In this document: positions 24,129-33,399 of the stretch, one piece after another | Position numbering within the stretch: the stretch's first letter is position 1 | How the letters are laid out: the number at the start of each line of letters is the position of its first letter | Source of the DNA: MGIIa-L3 sp038150305 | GTDB taxonomy: Archaea > Thermoplasmatota > Poseidoniia > Poseidoniales > Poseidoniaceae | Direction of reading: 5' to 3' | Assembly (NCBI GenBank): GCA_038150305.1 | Contig: JAYOTG010000006.1 | Span: forward strand, 25,047 to 89,046 | DNA: 64,000 bases | Notes under the pieces: model-generated | Databases searched by the model: none | Told to the model about the DNA's origin: nothing | What the model saw: only the letters and a program-made list of their open reading frames with translations | Program-made: the position numbers and the translations under genes

Positions 24129-26324
24129 ATGGCGGCGTGGCGCGAGGATGCACGGGACAATCCGAAACCCTCTCGCGAGGCTCACATCGGCCGCTTTGAG
24201 GTCAAGGCACGCGACGGGAGAGCACGCGTTGGTGCCCTGTCCACAGCGCATGGTGAGGTTACCACGCCAACGCTGTTGCCGGTCATCAATCCGAACCTCC
24301 GAACCATTGAACCTCGTGAGATGTGGGACACCTACGGCATCGAGATGCTCATCACGAACAGCTACATCATTTGGAAGCACGAGAAACTACGCCAGCATGC
24401 GCTCAAGCATGGTGTGCATGACCTGCTGGATTACCCCGGCGCCATCATGACCGATTCGGGCACCTTTCAGGCCTACGTGTACGGGGACGTTGAAGTCGGC
24501 GTGGAAGAAATCGTGACCTTTCAACGCGACATCGGCGTTGACGTCGCAACCATGCTCGACGTGTTCACCCGCCCAGACATGACCCGCGACGAGGTGCACG
24601 AGGCGGTGGTTGAAACCACAGCGCGCGCCGAGGCCAGCCTTGCGGCCGCCGGATCGACGATGCTCAACGGTCCGATACAAGGTGGGCTGCATCCTGACCT
24701 GCGCCGCATGAGCGCCCGCGGCATGGGCGCTCACGGGTTCAGCGTTCACCCCATCGGTGGCATCGTGCCGGTGATGGAGCAGCAGCGCTATGCTGATTTG
24801 GCGCGCATCATGCTCGCGTCCATGCCGGAACTTCCCCCAGAACGTCCGGTGCACATGTTTGGCTGCGGACATCCAATGCTCTTTCCCATGCTCATCGCGC
24901 TGGGCGCAGACCTCTTCGATTCAGCCGCGTATGCGCTGTTTGCCAGGGATAACCGCATGTTGACACCGACCGGAACCGTGCATCTTGAGGACCTCAGGGA
25001 ATGGCCTGTGCTGATGCCGTGCGTGGTTTCTGTGACGCCAGAAGACGTCCGGAAGATGGACGACGACGAACGCATGGTGCTCCTTTCGCGGTTCAATCTT
25101 GAGGTGACTTTGGCCGAACTTGCCGCCTGCCGTCAGGCCGTCCATGATGGACGGATTTGGGAACGCGCCGAACGCCGCAGTCACGCACATCCGGCGCTCC
25201 GCGAGGCCTTCCTCTGGTTGACCACCTCTCCCGCACGTGGAACCGCTCCAATTCCCGCGGCCGAGCACCTCCTGATGAACGACCGAGCAGCAGCCAGCGA
25301 CACGTCGCCTGCGCGTGGCCAGTGGGAATCGGCGTGGGATTGGGTCGTTGAAGCACAGAACACGCCCGGACAGGGTGCCCTTCGCTGGGCCGGCGAGGAC
25401 ACCTTCGTCCGTCCCTCGGTCGTCGCATCACGTCGGCGCCTTCACCGCGCGTGGAGGCCGGCTTCGGACGACGGGGCCGTCGTCATCCTTCATGGCGCAC
25501 CTGGGCCATGGCGGGACCGCGCAGGGGCCCACGTGATGCGGGCCCGTGCCGCCAACCCCGGCCTCGAGGTGCTGGTGCTCAGCCCCATCGGCCTTGTGCC
25601 GTGGTCGTTCGAAGATCTGCAACCCTTTGCCCACGTCGAAGGGCCGGAATGGCTCTGGCGCCGACCGGTGGACCATGCTTGGGTGCGCCGTGAATTGGCG
25701 CGCTTGCATCTCGATCAGCGGCCTTTCGTCACGGTTGACCTTCGCGCCGACAGCGTGGGCGATGCCTTTGATGCAGCTTTGCGTGACGCAGGCCTTGAGG
25801 CGAGGGTGGCCCCTGACGCCGATGGCCTCAAAGAGGTCGGCCTCGCGATGCTTCGCGCTCAAACCGTGGACAAGAGCATGCTCGAATTGAACCTTGAACG
25901 CTCCGTCGCGACAAATTTTGTCGGCCAAGCCACCTTTGTCATGAGCAGCACGGGGCGGGTGCGGAACGTCAAGGACAACCAAGGCCGGCACATCCTGTCG
26001 CCCCGCCTCGGCAACGGCGGTTTGTCCCTGACCGATGAAGGCGCGAAGGTCCTGCATGCCCTTGGCCTCGACCACGAGGCCGCACCTGCGACCATCACCG
26101 TGGTCGAAGACGCGGTGCCCTTTGTCGGTGCAGGGCGCAACGTCATGCACGGCTTCATCCTCGCCGCTTCGGAGCACCTGCGCCCGGGTGCCTCCTGCTT
26201 GGTGCTCGACCCTGAAGGTGCCCTTGTCGCCCACGGCGTGGCCCAATGCACGGCGAAAGAAGCCATGGCGATGCAGAAGGGCATCGCGGTGCGCGTCCGA
26301 GGTGGCCTGCAGCCCTCTTCTTAA
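24129..26324 (+). CDS. tgtA: Archaeal tRNA-guanine (archaeosine) transglycosylase, zinc ligands replaced
   Basis: TgtA swaps guanine-15 of archaeal tRNAs for preQ0. This protein has 731 residues: catalytic TIM barrel (about 20-330), central ArcS-like domains, and a C-terminal PUA domain (about 655-731). The base-exchange aspartates are present: D109 in MTDSGTFQ and D264 in ADLFDSAAYAL. At the place of the usual C-x-C-P-x-C zinc motif the protein reads VLMPCVV, and the later histidine is F322 (RFNL), so all four expected ligands are hydrophobic. Gene context (25 nt after a regulator) says little about regulation. Confidence 0.9.
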   Translation: MAAWREDARDNPKPSREAHIGRFEVKARDGRARVGALSTAHGEVTTPTLLPVINPNLRTIEPREMWDTYGIEMLITNSYIIWKHEKLRQHALKHGVHDLLDYPGAIMTDSGTFQAYVYGDVEVGVEEIVTFQRDIGVDVATMLDVFTRPDMTRDEVHEAVVETTARAEASLAAAGSTMLNGPIQGGLHPDLRRMSARGMGAHGFSVHPIGGIVPVMEQQRYADLARIMLASMPELPPERPVHMFGCGHPMLFPMLIALGADLFDSAAYALFARDNRMLTPTGTVHLEDLREWPVLMPCVVSVTPEDVRKMDDDERMVLLSRFNLEVTLAELAACRQAVHDGRIWERAERRSHAHPALREAFLWLTTSPARGTAPIPAAEHLLMNDRAAASDTSPARGQWESAWDWVVEAQNTPGQGALRWAGEDTFVRPSVVASRRRLHRAWRPASDDGAVVILHGAPGPWRDRAGAHVMRARAANPGLEVLVLSPIGLVPWSFEDLQPFAHVEGPEWLWRRPVDHAWVRRELARLHLDQRPFVTVDLRADSVGDAFDAALRDAGLEARVAPDADGLKEVGLAMLRAQTVDKSMLELNLERSVATNFVGQATFVMSSTGRVRNVKDNQGRHILSPRLGNGGLSLTDEGAKVLHALGLDHEAAPATITVVEDAVPFVGAGRNVMHGFILAASEHLRPGASCLVLDPEGALVAHGVAQCTAKEAMAMQKGIAVRVRGGLQPSS

Positions 26325-26372
26325 GCCCATGTTGGGGTCGGGTTGAAAGGCCCTCCACGCCAACCGCGGCCC

Positions 26373-27347
26373 ATGGTCGAAGCGCGTGCACCCATTGTGC
26401 ACACGAAGGCGCTGACCAAAGCATACGGAGAGCACGTGGCCTTGAACGCCCTCGATCTGCAAATCGAGGCGGGCGCCACCGGGCTACTGGGCGCCAACGG
26501 CGCAGGGAAATCCACGCTGCTCAAGACCCTTCTCGGCCTCATCCAAGTGACCTCCGGAGAGGGCCATGTCCTCGGCCATGACATCCGCACCGAGGGGCCG
26601 AGCATCAGGCAGCGCATCGGCTACATGCCGGAGTACGAAGCGCTGGATCCTCGCATGGACGGCATCCATCAGGTCCGCTACGCAGGTGAATTGCTCGGCA
26701 TGAATCCGGTCGTGGCCATGCAGCGGGCCCACCAGTGCCTCGAATACGTCGGACTCGGCGAACAACGCTACCGTCGGATTGACGGGTACTCCACGGGCAT
26801 GCGGCAGGCCACCAAACTCGCGTGCGCCATCGTTCACGACCCTGAGATGATCATCGCCGATGAGCCGTCCAACGGTCTCGACGCTGCGGCGCGTGATTTC
26901 ATGCTTCAGACCTTGGACACAACGGTGCGAAACGGCCAGCGGAGCGTGCTGATGGCCTCGCACCTGATGGACGACGTCGAGCAGGTCTGCGAACGCATCG
27001 TGCTCTTGCACAAGGGGCGGCTCGTTGCAGAGGGCAAGATCGAGGACCTGAAGGCCATCGACCGCGAGTACGAAGTGCACGTATGGGGCGCGGCCGATGC
27101 GATGGAGCGCGGCATGCTTGACCGAGGCTTGCGCGTCCGGCGCCAAGGGCGGGTCATGCGCGTTGCCGACGACCGCGAGGATCTGCCGCGCGAGGTGCTT
27201 GAGGTGGCCGCCTCCACCGGCGCTCAAGTGCGCCGCCTCCACACCTACGAGGCCTCCCTCGAAGACCTGTTCATCGCCATCATGGAACGGCTTGGCCACG
27301 ACGTCAAGTCCAGCGAAGATTTGCTCGCTGGGGGTGGGAAGGGATGA
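26373..27347 (+). CDS. ABC transporter ATP-binding protein
   Basis: A 324-residue ATPase of the ABC-2 exporter type. Walker A GANGAGKST (about residues 41-49), signature YSTGMRQATKL, Walker B MIIADEPSNGLD, H-loop LMASHLMDD. The C-terminal 100 residues form the extra domain common in Nat/Drr-type ATPases. ATG 26373 is preferred to TTG 26343. It overlaps the permease gene by 4 nt and starts a five-gene coupled operon. Confidence 0.93.
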   Translation: MVEARAPIVHTKALTKAYGEHVALNALDLQIEAGATGLLGANGAGKSTLLKTLLGLIQVTSGEGHVLGHDIRTEGPSIRQRIGYMPEYEALDPRMDGIHQVRYAGELLGMNPVVAMQRAHQCLEYVGLGEQRYRRIDGYSTGMRQATKLACAIVHDPEMIIADEPSNGLDAAARDFMLQTLDTTVRNGQRSVLMASHLMDDVEQVCERIVLLHKGRLVAEGKIEDLKAIDREYEVHVWGAADAMERGMLDRGLRVRRQGRVMRVADDREDLPREVLEVAASTGAQVRRLHTYEASLEDLFIAIMERLGHDVKSSEDLLAGGGKG

Positions 27348-28381
27348 GCGAGGAGGCGGCCGGACACACGGCGGTCGAAGAGATCGACGAGGAGGTCCGC
27401 TTCGATGAAGCCTCGCCCGTCACCGGTGCATCGAGGATCGAAGCCGCGTACTCCGCGGACGACGCGGGACAGGCCAGCGTCGCGAAATCCGGGCCGAGCG
27501 GGCAGGTCTTCACCCAAACCTACCTGCCGTGGACGGGGACGCTGAACCCTCGCTGGGCGCGCAATTACGCCGTGTACCGGCATCACATGCTCGGTTTGGT
27601 CAAGAGCGGTCACCGTCCTTGGCCCATTTTGGTGCGCGTCTACCTCGTGCTGGTCCTCATCGGATCGATTGGGGACATTTTCCCGGTGCTGCTCGGCTCT
27701 TTGTTCGGTGAGGGCTTCGGCCAAGTCTTCATGGTCAGCAGGGACAGTTTGTACGCGCACGTGCTCGGCTTCTTCCCAAGAAACGTCCTCTACTACCCGG
27801 TGGTTACGGCGCTCATCGTCGGCACCATGATCTCAGAGGACCGCTTGAACGGGACGTCTGCGCTTTACTTCAGCCGACCCATCACGCGCCTCGATTACGT
27901 CGCCATGAAGTACCTCGCCGCCGCGACGGTCCTGTTCATCCTGTGCGTCTTCAGCCTGTTCGTCTACTACACCGTCGAGGTGCTGGCCATGGGGCGCGGC
28001 TGGGCGTGGATCGTCGACACCTTCCCCATCTTGCTTGGGGCCACAGCGGCCGGCATGCTGCTCGTCGTGACCTACACCTCACTTGGTTTGGGGATGTCAA
28101 GCGTGTCCACAAACGGCTTCTTCCCTGCCATCGGTCTGCTCGCCTTGGTGCTGGGGTCGAAATCCGTGGCCTTCCTTGTCGCCCTGATCTTCGAGCAGGA
28201 CGTGCTCTACCTCTTCTCACCGTACGATGCCTTGGCCAACGTCGGTCAAGCTTTGGTGGGCACCGAATCCAACTACAGCATCCCGTGGACCTGGTCGCTG
28301 GTCTCTGTGGTGGCGATGAACGTGCTCTCCCTGTATCTGCTGGCCAACCGCGTGGCGAGCATGGAGGTGACCCGGGAATGA
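27344..28381 (+). CDS. ABC-2 type permease
   Basis: A 345-residue membrane protein. About 85 acidic cytoplasmic residues precede the first helix (VYLVLVLIGSIGDIFPVLLG), followed by five more hydrophobic segments, an ABC-2 permease arrangement. The motif MISEDRLNGTSALYFSRPITR after the second helix matches this family's cytoplasmic coupling region. It overlaps both neighbours by 4 nt (ATGA). Substrate unknown. Confidence 0.85.
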   Translation: MSEEAAGHTAVEEIDEEVRFDEASPVTGASRIEAAYSADDAGQASVAKSGPSGQVFTQTYLPWTGTLNPRWARNYAVYRHHMLGLVKSGHRPWPILVRVYLVLVLIGSIGDIFPVLLGSLFGEGFGQVFMVSRDSLYAHVLGFFPRNVLYYPVVTALIVGTMISEDRLNGTSALYFSRPITRLDYVAMKYLAAATVLFILCVFSLFVYYTVEVLAMGRGWAWIVDTFPILLGATAAGMLLVVTYTSLGLGMSSVSTNGFFPAIGLLALVLGSKSVAFLVALIFEQDVLYLFSPYDALANVGQALVGTESNYSIPWTWSLVSVVAMNVLSLYLLANRVASMEVTRE

Positions 28382-29373
28382 TACCGGACCTCAGCCAGGT
28401 TGGGCCGGCAACGGAACCGGTCATCGAACCGGTTCCGGAGAAGATTCCCGCGGTGGTTTTCGACCGCGTCGGGAAAACCTACGGTCGTATTCATGCGCTG
28501 AGTCAGATCAATTTGGCCATCTCCGGCGGCGTAACGGGTATCCTCGGGCTCAACGGTGCAGGAAAATCGACCCTGTTCAACCTCCTGATGGGCCGGTGCA
28601 AGCCGACCACCGGGCAGGTTCGCCTGTTCGGCATCGACCCGTGGCAGGACCCCACGCCGTACGGCCGGGTCGGTTTCGTGCCCGAATCCGAGAAACTCCA
28701 CGACTGGATGACCGCCTTCGACTTCGTGACCACCTTCGCGAGGCTGCACGGTTTCACGCGGGACGAAGCGAAGGTCGAAGCCGAGCGGGTGCTCGATTTT
28801 GTGAACCTGAAGGAGGTGATGCACACCCAGATCGGGCGCTATTCGAAGGGCATGCGGCAGCGGGTGAAAATCGCGCACGCGCTGGTCAACGATCCTGACC
28901 TCATCGTGCTCGACGAACCCCTCACGGGGTGTGATCCCTTGGCGCGGACCACGATCATGAACGTGGTCAGGGAGCTTGGCCGAATGGGCCGCACGGTCTT
29001 GGTCAGCAGCCACATCTTGGGCGAGATTGAACGCATCACCGAACAAATTGTGCTGCTTCACCGTGGCCAAGTGCTCGCGCTTGGAAACGTGCACGGCATC
29101 CGTGAACAACTCGACCGCATCCCACACCGCATCCACATCCATTGTGAGGAGGCGAAGCGCCTGGCGAAGTCGATCATCGACATGGACGACGTCCATGGCG
29201 TGATGATCCCGTCGTCAGGTGTGGTGGATGTCCTGACCCACGACCTTGGTGCTGTGCATCAACACCTGCCGGCCCTCCTCATTGACGGTCAGTTCAAAGT
29301 GACCCGGATTGAGAATCCAGACGATGACCTCGAATCGGTCATCGGCCATCTTGTCGGTGGAGGTGGACGCTGA
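28378..29373 (+). CDS. ABC transporter ATP-binding protein
   Basis: Second ATPase of the operon, 331 residues. Walker A GLNGAGKST (about residues 60-68), signature YSKGMRQRVK, Walker B LIVLDEPLTGCDP, H-loop LVSSHILGE. The ATG at 28378 overlaps the previous stop by 4 nt, which fixes the start. It pairs with the permease just downstream, giving two ATPase/permease pairs in tandem. Confidence 0.93.
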   Translation: MIPDLSQVGPATEPVIEPVPEKIPAVVFDRVGKTYGRIHALSQINLAISGGVTGILGLNGAGKSTLFNLLMGRCKPTTGQVRLFGIDPWQDPTPYGRVGFVPESEKLHDWMTAFDFVTTFARLHGFTRDEAKVEAERVLDFVNLKEVMHTQIGRYSKGMRQRVKIAHALVNDPDLIVLDEPLTGCDPLARTTIMNVVRELGRMGRTVLVSSHILGEIERITEQIVLLHRGQVLALGNVHGIREQLDRIPHRIHIHCEEAKRLAKSIIDMDDVHGVMIPSSGVVDVLTHDLGAVHQHLPALLIDGQFKVTRIENPDDDLESVIGHLVGGGGR

Positions 29374-30551
29374 TGGCCTCGTCGACCAAAGCATGGAGCA
29401 GCCTTGACCGAAAGGCGACCGCGGTGGCGGAATTCACGCTAAGGCAGTACCGCACGCGGCTGTCGACCTGGGTCGTGCTCGCCTCCTGCCTGGTCGCGCT
29501 GAGCACCGTGCTTCTGTTCTACATCGATTTCATGAACGACCCCATCGAGTCGGTTGACAACGACGGAGACGGTCTGTTCGACGAGGACGTGCCTGATTTC
29601 CCAGCCGTCACGGACGCCACATCCACCACGATGGGCGCGGACGAGGACGGCGATTGCCTGGAGGCCGATCGTCCCAATGGCGCGAAGGACACGAACGGGA
29701 ACGGGGTTAGTTGTGACGGCATCTTACGCAAGGATTGGTTCGGTTCGACGACCATCCTGTGGGACAGCGGCGTGGACGAAGATCCCGATGACGAGGCCTT
29801 CATCCAGGAAGCGACCCATCGTGCCTTCCTGCTCGGGTACGGCAAACTCGGCGTGGTGTTCCTGCTCGGCATTTTCCTTCCGCTGTTTTTGGCCACCGGG
29901 CTCATCCGCGGAGAGATGACCTCCGAAACGATGCATTTCCTGCTCGCGAAGCCCATCGCCCGCGGTGAAGTGCTCCTGTACCGCATGCTCGGATACCTCA
30001 CCTTGGTCTGGCCGGCAAGCGCCATCGTGGTGCTCTTGTCGGCCCTTGTGACCGGGTTTGCCGCCCCCGGGGACGGTTTCTTCCGCTTCGAGGACCTTGG
30101 GATTTGGCTGGCTATCCTCTTGGCCACGTGGCTCGCTCTGCTCGTCTACGGGATGTTGTTCATGTCGCTGGGCGTGATGTGGAAGTACGGCATCGTGCTC
30201 GCCATACCTTTCGCGGCATGGGAATTCGGCATGGCCTTCCTTTCCATGGGGTTGCCTTCCTCGCCGTTGCTTCGCGTGTCCGTGATTGGATGGTGCTTGG
30301 CCATCATTGACGCGGCCACGGCCCTGTCGTGGGCCGATCAAGACGCCTTCATCGCTTACACCACGGACTACAGCATTTGGTCCAGCCAGCTCGTTGCACC
30401 GGGCGAACCTCTGGCCTTCCTGGCCTCGGAAGCACCGTTTGACCTCTCTCCCACCGCCAACATGGCCGTCGCCGTGCTTGTGCTTCTCTTCCAAGCCAGC
30501 GTCATTTGGGTGGTCGGGCAATCGTTGTTCAAGGGCAAGGAGATCGCCTGA
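29373..30551 (+). CDS. ABC-2 type permease with acidic calcium-binding-like external loop
   Basis: A 392-residue permease. After the first helix (about 28-50) comes a roughly 100-residue loop with D-rich motifs DNDGDGLFDEDVPD and DEDGDC, similar to calcium-binding repeats in the large secreted protein of this window; then five or six helices with an ABC-2-type GEMTSETMHFLLAKPIAR segment. The loop is predicted to be outside the cell. Start overlaps the previous stop (TGATG). It likely forms an exporter with the preceding ATPase. Confidence 0.85.
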   Translation: MASSTKAWSSLDRKATAVAEFTLRQYRTRLSTWVVLASCLVALSTVLLFYIDFMNDPIESVDNDGDGLFDEDVPDFPAVTDATSTTMGADEDGDCLEADRPNGAKDTNGNGVSCDGILRKDWFGSTTILWDSGVDEDPDDEAFIQEATHRAFLLGYGKLGVVFLLGIFLPLFLATGLIRGEMTSETMHFLLAKPIARGEVLLYRMLGYLTLVWPASAIVVLLSALVTGFAAPGDGFFRFEDLGIWLAILLATWLALLVYGMLFMSLGVMWKYGIVLAIPFAAWEFGMAFLSMGLPSSPLLRVSVIGWCLAIIDAATALSWADQDAFIAYTTDYSIWSSQLVAPGEPLAFLASEAPFDLSPTANMAVAVLVLLFQASVIWVVGQSLFKGKEIA

Positions 30552-31702
30552 TGCAGCCTCCGCACTTCCTCGGCGACCTCAGCGGGTTGTGGCGCTTGGA
30601 TCAGCGCCCTCCCATTCGTGGGTTGACGTGGGATTGGTGGTGGTGGTTGGTGATGCTCGAAGACGAGCAAGGCCGCCCAACCGGCAAGCAGCTGATGACG
30701 CTCTGGTCGACCAAAGATGCACCCCGCGTCGAGGTCAATGGACAGACGTGGCGTCCGGAAGGCCGACCGGGCGTGGACGAACACGGCGGCATGTCGCTCG
30801 ACGGGATGGTCTGCGCGTGGTGGTTTGACGGCCGGATGATGCACGACGCCGTCTTGGCGAAGCGCTGCAGCATGGTGGTGCTTCCCGGCGGGCATCCGTC
30901 ATGGCCCGGCGAGGCCACGCCGGGTCGCGGCGCAGGAGCCGTCGTGCCTCTGCTGAATGAGGATTACAGCATGGGCATGGACGACGACGGCTCAGGCTTC
31001 TGGTTGACGCTGAACCCGATGCCGGAAGGCGCGCCGTTCGCTTCGCTGGACCTGAGGCTGGAGCCGGCCTCGGAACGGCTCTCAACGGCACGTGAAGCCA
31101 CCGCCACGTACGCTGCAGGCCTCGGGTACGACATCCTTCGGCTCCACGGCACCAAAGCATCCGGGCACATCGATGGGGCAGAGGTTCGAGGCACGGCGTA
31201 CTTCCAGAAGGTGAAGGTCCAGGCCCCTTCTGTGCCGTGGTATTGGGGGGTCCTGCACCTGTCTGACGGTTCGTACATCGACTGGTTCCTCCCTCACGTC
31301 TCCCCAACCCTGAGTTCGCTCGACGACCGCGCCTGGACATCCCGCGACCTCGGGCACGTGGCGTTGAGCGAGGGTGGTTTGCTGCACGATGAAACGCGCG
31401 GCCACACGGAACGCTTCGCCCGCGTGGTGGTCGGGAAAGAGAACGAAGGCGATCTGCCCGTGTTCTCGATCCGCATGTGGAACGGGCGCGTCTCCATCGA
31501 GCTCGAAGTCGCCGCCCTCGCCCGTGCGCACTGGACCTTCGACCAACCCACGCGAGCGGGCCTTCGGAGCCACCTCACCTACAACGAGTACCCGCTTGAA
31601 GTCCGTCGGCTGCGCCTCGAGGACGAACAGGGTGTGCGGACTGAAGCGGACTTCGACTGGATTCGCGGCAACGCTGAGCACGCGTGGGGCTTGCTGCACT
31701 GA
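30551..31702 (+). CDS. Hypothetical protein, lipocalin-like (CrtC/AttH-like) pattern
   Basis: A 383-residue beta-rich protein rich in Trp (WDWWWWLVML, PWYWGVLHLSDGSYIDWF). The alternation of strands and the AYFQKVKV-PSVPWYWGVLH segment recall the double-lipocalin fold of CrtC/AttH-type proteins, which handle hydrophobic ligands; this is a weak pattern match. No clear signal peptide. It is coupled to the permease gene (TGATG overlap), suggesting it works with the transporter on a lipid-like molecule. Confidence 0.55.
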   Translation: MQPPHFLGDLSGLWRLDQRPPIRGLTWDWWWWLVMLEDEQGRPTGKQLMTLWSTKDAPRVEVNGQTWRPEGRPGVDEHGGMSLDGMVCAWWFDGRMMHDAVLAKRCSMVVLPGGHPSWPGEATPGRGAGAVVPLLNEDYSMGMDDDGSGFWLTLNPMPEGAPFASLDLRLEPASERLSTAREATATYAAGLGYDILRLHGTKASGHIDGAEVRGTAYFQKVKVQAPSVPWYWGVLHLSDGSYIDWFLPHVSPTLSSLDDRAWTSRDLGHVALSEGGLLHDETRGHTERFARVVVGKENEGDLPVFSIRMWNGRVSIELEVAALARAHWTFDQPTRAGLRSHLTYNEYPLEVRRLRLEDEQGVRTEADFDWIRGNAEHAWGLLH

Positions 31703-31797
31703 TGGCGCGGGAAGGGGGGATGCAAGCCCTCATTGTTCAATCCCGTATCGTGGAAACGTTCATGTCGTTCTCAGCGAGACAAGAGGTAGGTGTCCCA

Positions 31798-32820
31798 ATG
31801 ACGGAGGAGGTCAACGACGCGCCCGCAGCGCCTGCTGAGTCGCCAGCGCCCGCCGAAAGCGAGGCGGCGACCAACGCCAGCCTTGAGAAGAAATTCCGCA
31901 CCATCACCGGTGAAGAAATACTTCGACACACCCGGCCGTCCTTCATGGCCTTCTTCGGATATTACCTCCTTGCTGTGCTCATGATGGGTGTGCACTGGCT
32001 CTTCTTCAACGACAACCTCGCTGGGCTCCTGACCAACGACGACTCCAGTGCCCTGTCCACCTTCTTGTTTGGACTGTTGGCCAACGATTTGACCTTCATG
32101 GGCGTCATGCTTTCGCTGACCTGGTTCAACCGGATGCTGAACGGCAGCACCTCGAACCGCTGGTTGACGGTGTGGATGCTTCTCGCGAGCGTTGCTCCCT
32201 TGTTGGTGGTCTTGGACAACTGGCTCACCGGGTTGCTCGGCGACGGTTACCCGAGCATCGGAAGCGGGGGCGGTTTGTTGCCCGAATACAACTACATCAT
32301 CGCGGGTGTCCTCTTTTCCGGTTCGCTGATTCTGCTGACCGCGATGTATCAGCGGTCCTTCCATTACGCCGTCACCAGCGATGCGGTCATCTTCGACCAC
32401 CGCTTCCTTCTCGTGCGTGGCCACCGTCGAATCCTCTTCGAGAAGATCTCTGAGGTCTTGGTGGAGCGTTCGATGCTTGGCACCATGCTTGGATTTGCCA
32501 CCATCTCCCTGATGACCGATTCAGGGATCGGTCTGGCGCAGGAGACGCGAGGCGTTGCAGCCGCATCGTCTGCCCCTGAAGCGATGAAGCCCGACGAGGG
32601 CGACACCAACGCGGAGAAGGCTGGAAAGAACGTCATCCGCAGACTCTTGGCCCTGATCACCTACCAGCGCACCGTCACCACGGTCAGTCCAGATCCCAAG
32701 CTCTGCTTCTACAACGTCCGTGGATGGGAAGACACGAAGCAGTTGCTGAATGAACTCCACAAGAAGCACAGCCAGTCCAGTCAACTCGACGAACTCAAGG
32801 CGGCGTTGACGCAGGAGTGA
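31798..32820 (+). CDS. Membrane protein with bacterial PH-like (DUF304) domain
   Basis: A 340-residue membrane protein. An Ala/Pro/Glu-rich N-terminus (1-35) is followed by helices at about 55-75, 90-115, 120-145 and 175-200. Then YAVTSDAVIFDHRFLLVRGHRRILFEKISEV, here described in pieces, matches the pattern of bPH2 domains, with a helical C-terminus (about 295-340). ATG 31798 starts the conserved part; the longer frame upstream overlaps the end of the previous gene. Role unknown; such domains are often found in envelope proteins. Confidence 0.65.
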   Translation: MTEEVNDAPAAPAESPAPAESEAATNASLEKKFRTITGEEILRHTRPSFMAFFGYYLLAVLMMGVHWLFFNDNLAGLLTNDDSSALSTFLFGLLANDLTFMGVMLSLTWFNRMLNGSTSNRWLTVWMLLASVAPLLVVLDNWLTGLLGDGYPSIGSGGGLLPEYNYIIAGVLFSGSLILLTAMYQRSFHYAVTSDAVIFDHRFLLVRGHRRILFEKISEVLVERSMLGTMLGFATISLMTDSGIGLAQETRGVAAASSAPEAMKPDEGDTNAEKAGKNVIRRLLALITYQRTVTTVSPDPKLCFYNVRGWEDTKQLLNELHKKHSQSSQLDELKAALTQE

Positions 32821-32871
32821 GCCGAGGCCTTGAAGAGCAGGCCCCGCCCCGTCGGGGTGGAGGCCCCCGCC

Positions 32872-33387
32872 ATGTCCGACGACCTGCTTCGACCCGCCCT
32901 TGACACGTTTGCCCAAGGTGACCTTCAGGGCGCCGTTGACATGCTCGATGCCCTTCGCGGTGAACACCGCGGTGTTGCCGCGGTTCACCACACCTTCGCC
33001 GAGTTTGCCAACATGCTGAACATGGAGGCCCAGGAGGACGTCGTTCCCGGCGGGAAAATCATGATGGCGTACAAGAAGGCCATGGAACTCGACGAAGAAA
33101 ACGACGAGTACATCGCAGATTTTGCTGACTTTGCCCTCGAATGCAACCGCATTCCCGTGGCCGTCAAGGAGTTCAAGCGCTACGCAACCCGCCTCGAGAT
33201 GGCCGACATTCCCTACGACGACCGCCTCTACAACGCTGCACGAAACCTCGTGGACCGCATCGAGGTCGTTGATCCTGAGCGAACGTCCGACATCAGCCAG
33301 CCATGGCTCAAGCAAGCCTTGCTCTGGTCCATCGGTGGCCTGGGCTTCAGCGCTGAAGACGTCAAGGGCCTCCTTGAGGACGCTTGA
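32872..33387 (+). CDS. TPR-like helical protein
   Basis: A 171-residue acidic all-alpha protein with TPR-like helix pairs: ALDTFAQGDLQGAVDMLDALR, then KIMMAYKKAMELDEENDEYIA, then DFALECNRIPVAVKEFKRYA. No signal peptide. It lies 12 nt before truA and 51 nt after the bPH membrane protein in the same direction. A scaffold role is likely for the fold; no specific partner can be named. Confidence 0.65.
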   Translation: MSDDLLRPALDTFAQGDLQGAVDMLDALRGEHRGVAAVHHTFAEFANMLNMEAQEDVVPGGKIMMAYKKAMELDEENDEYIADFADFALECNRIPVAVKEFKRYATRLEMADIPYDDRLYNAARNLVDRIEVVDPERTSDISQPWLKQALLWSIGGLGFSAEDVKGLLEDA

Positions 33388-33399
33388 GGTTGTTGAGCG

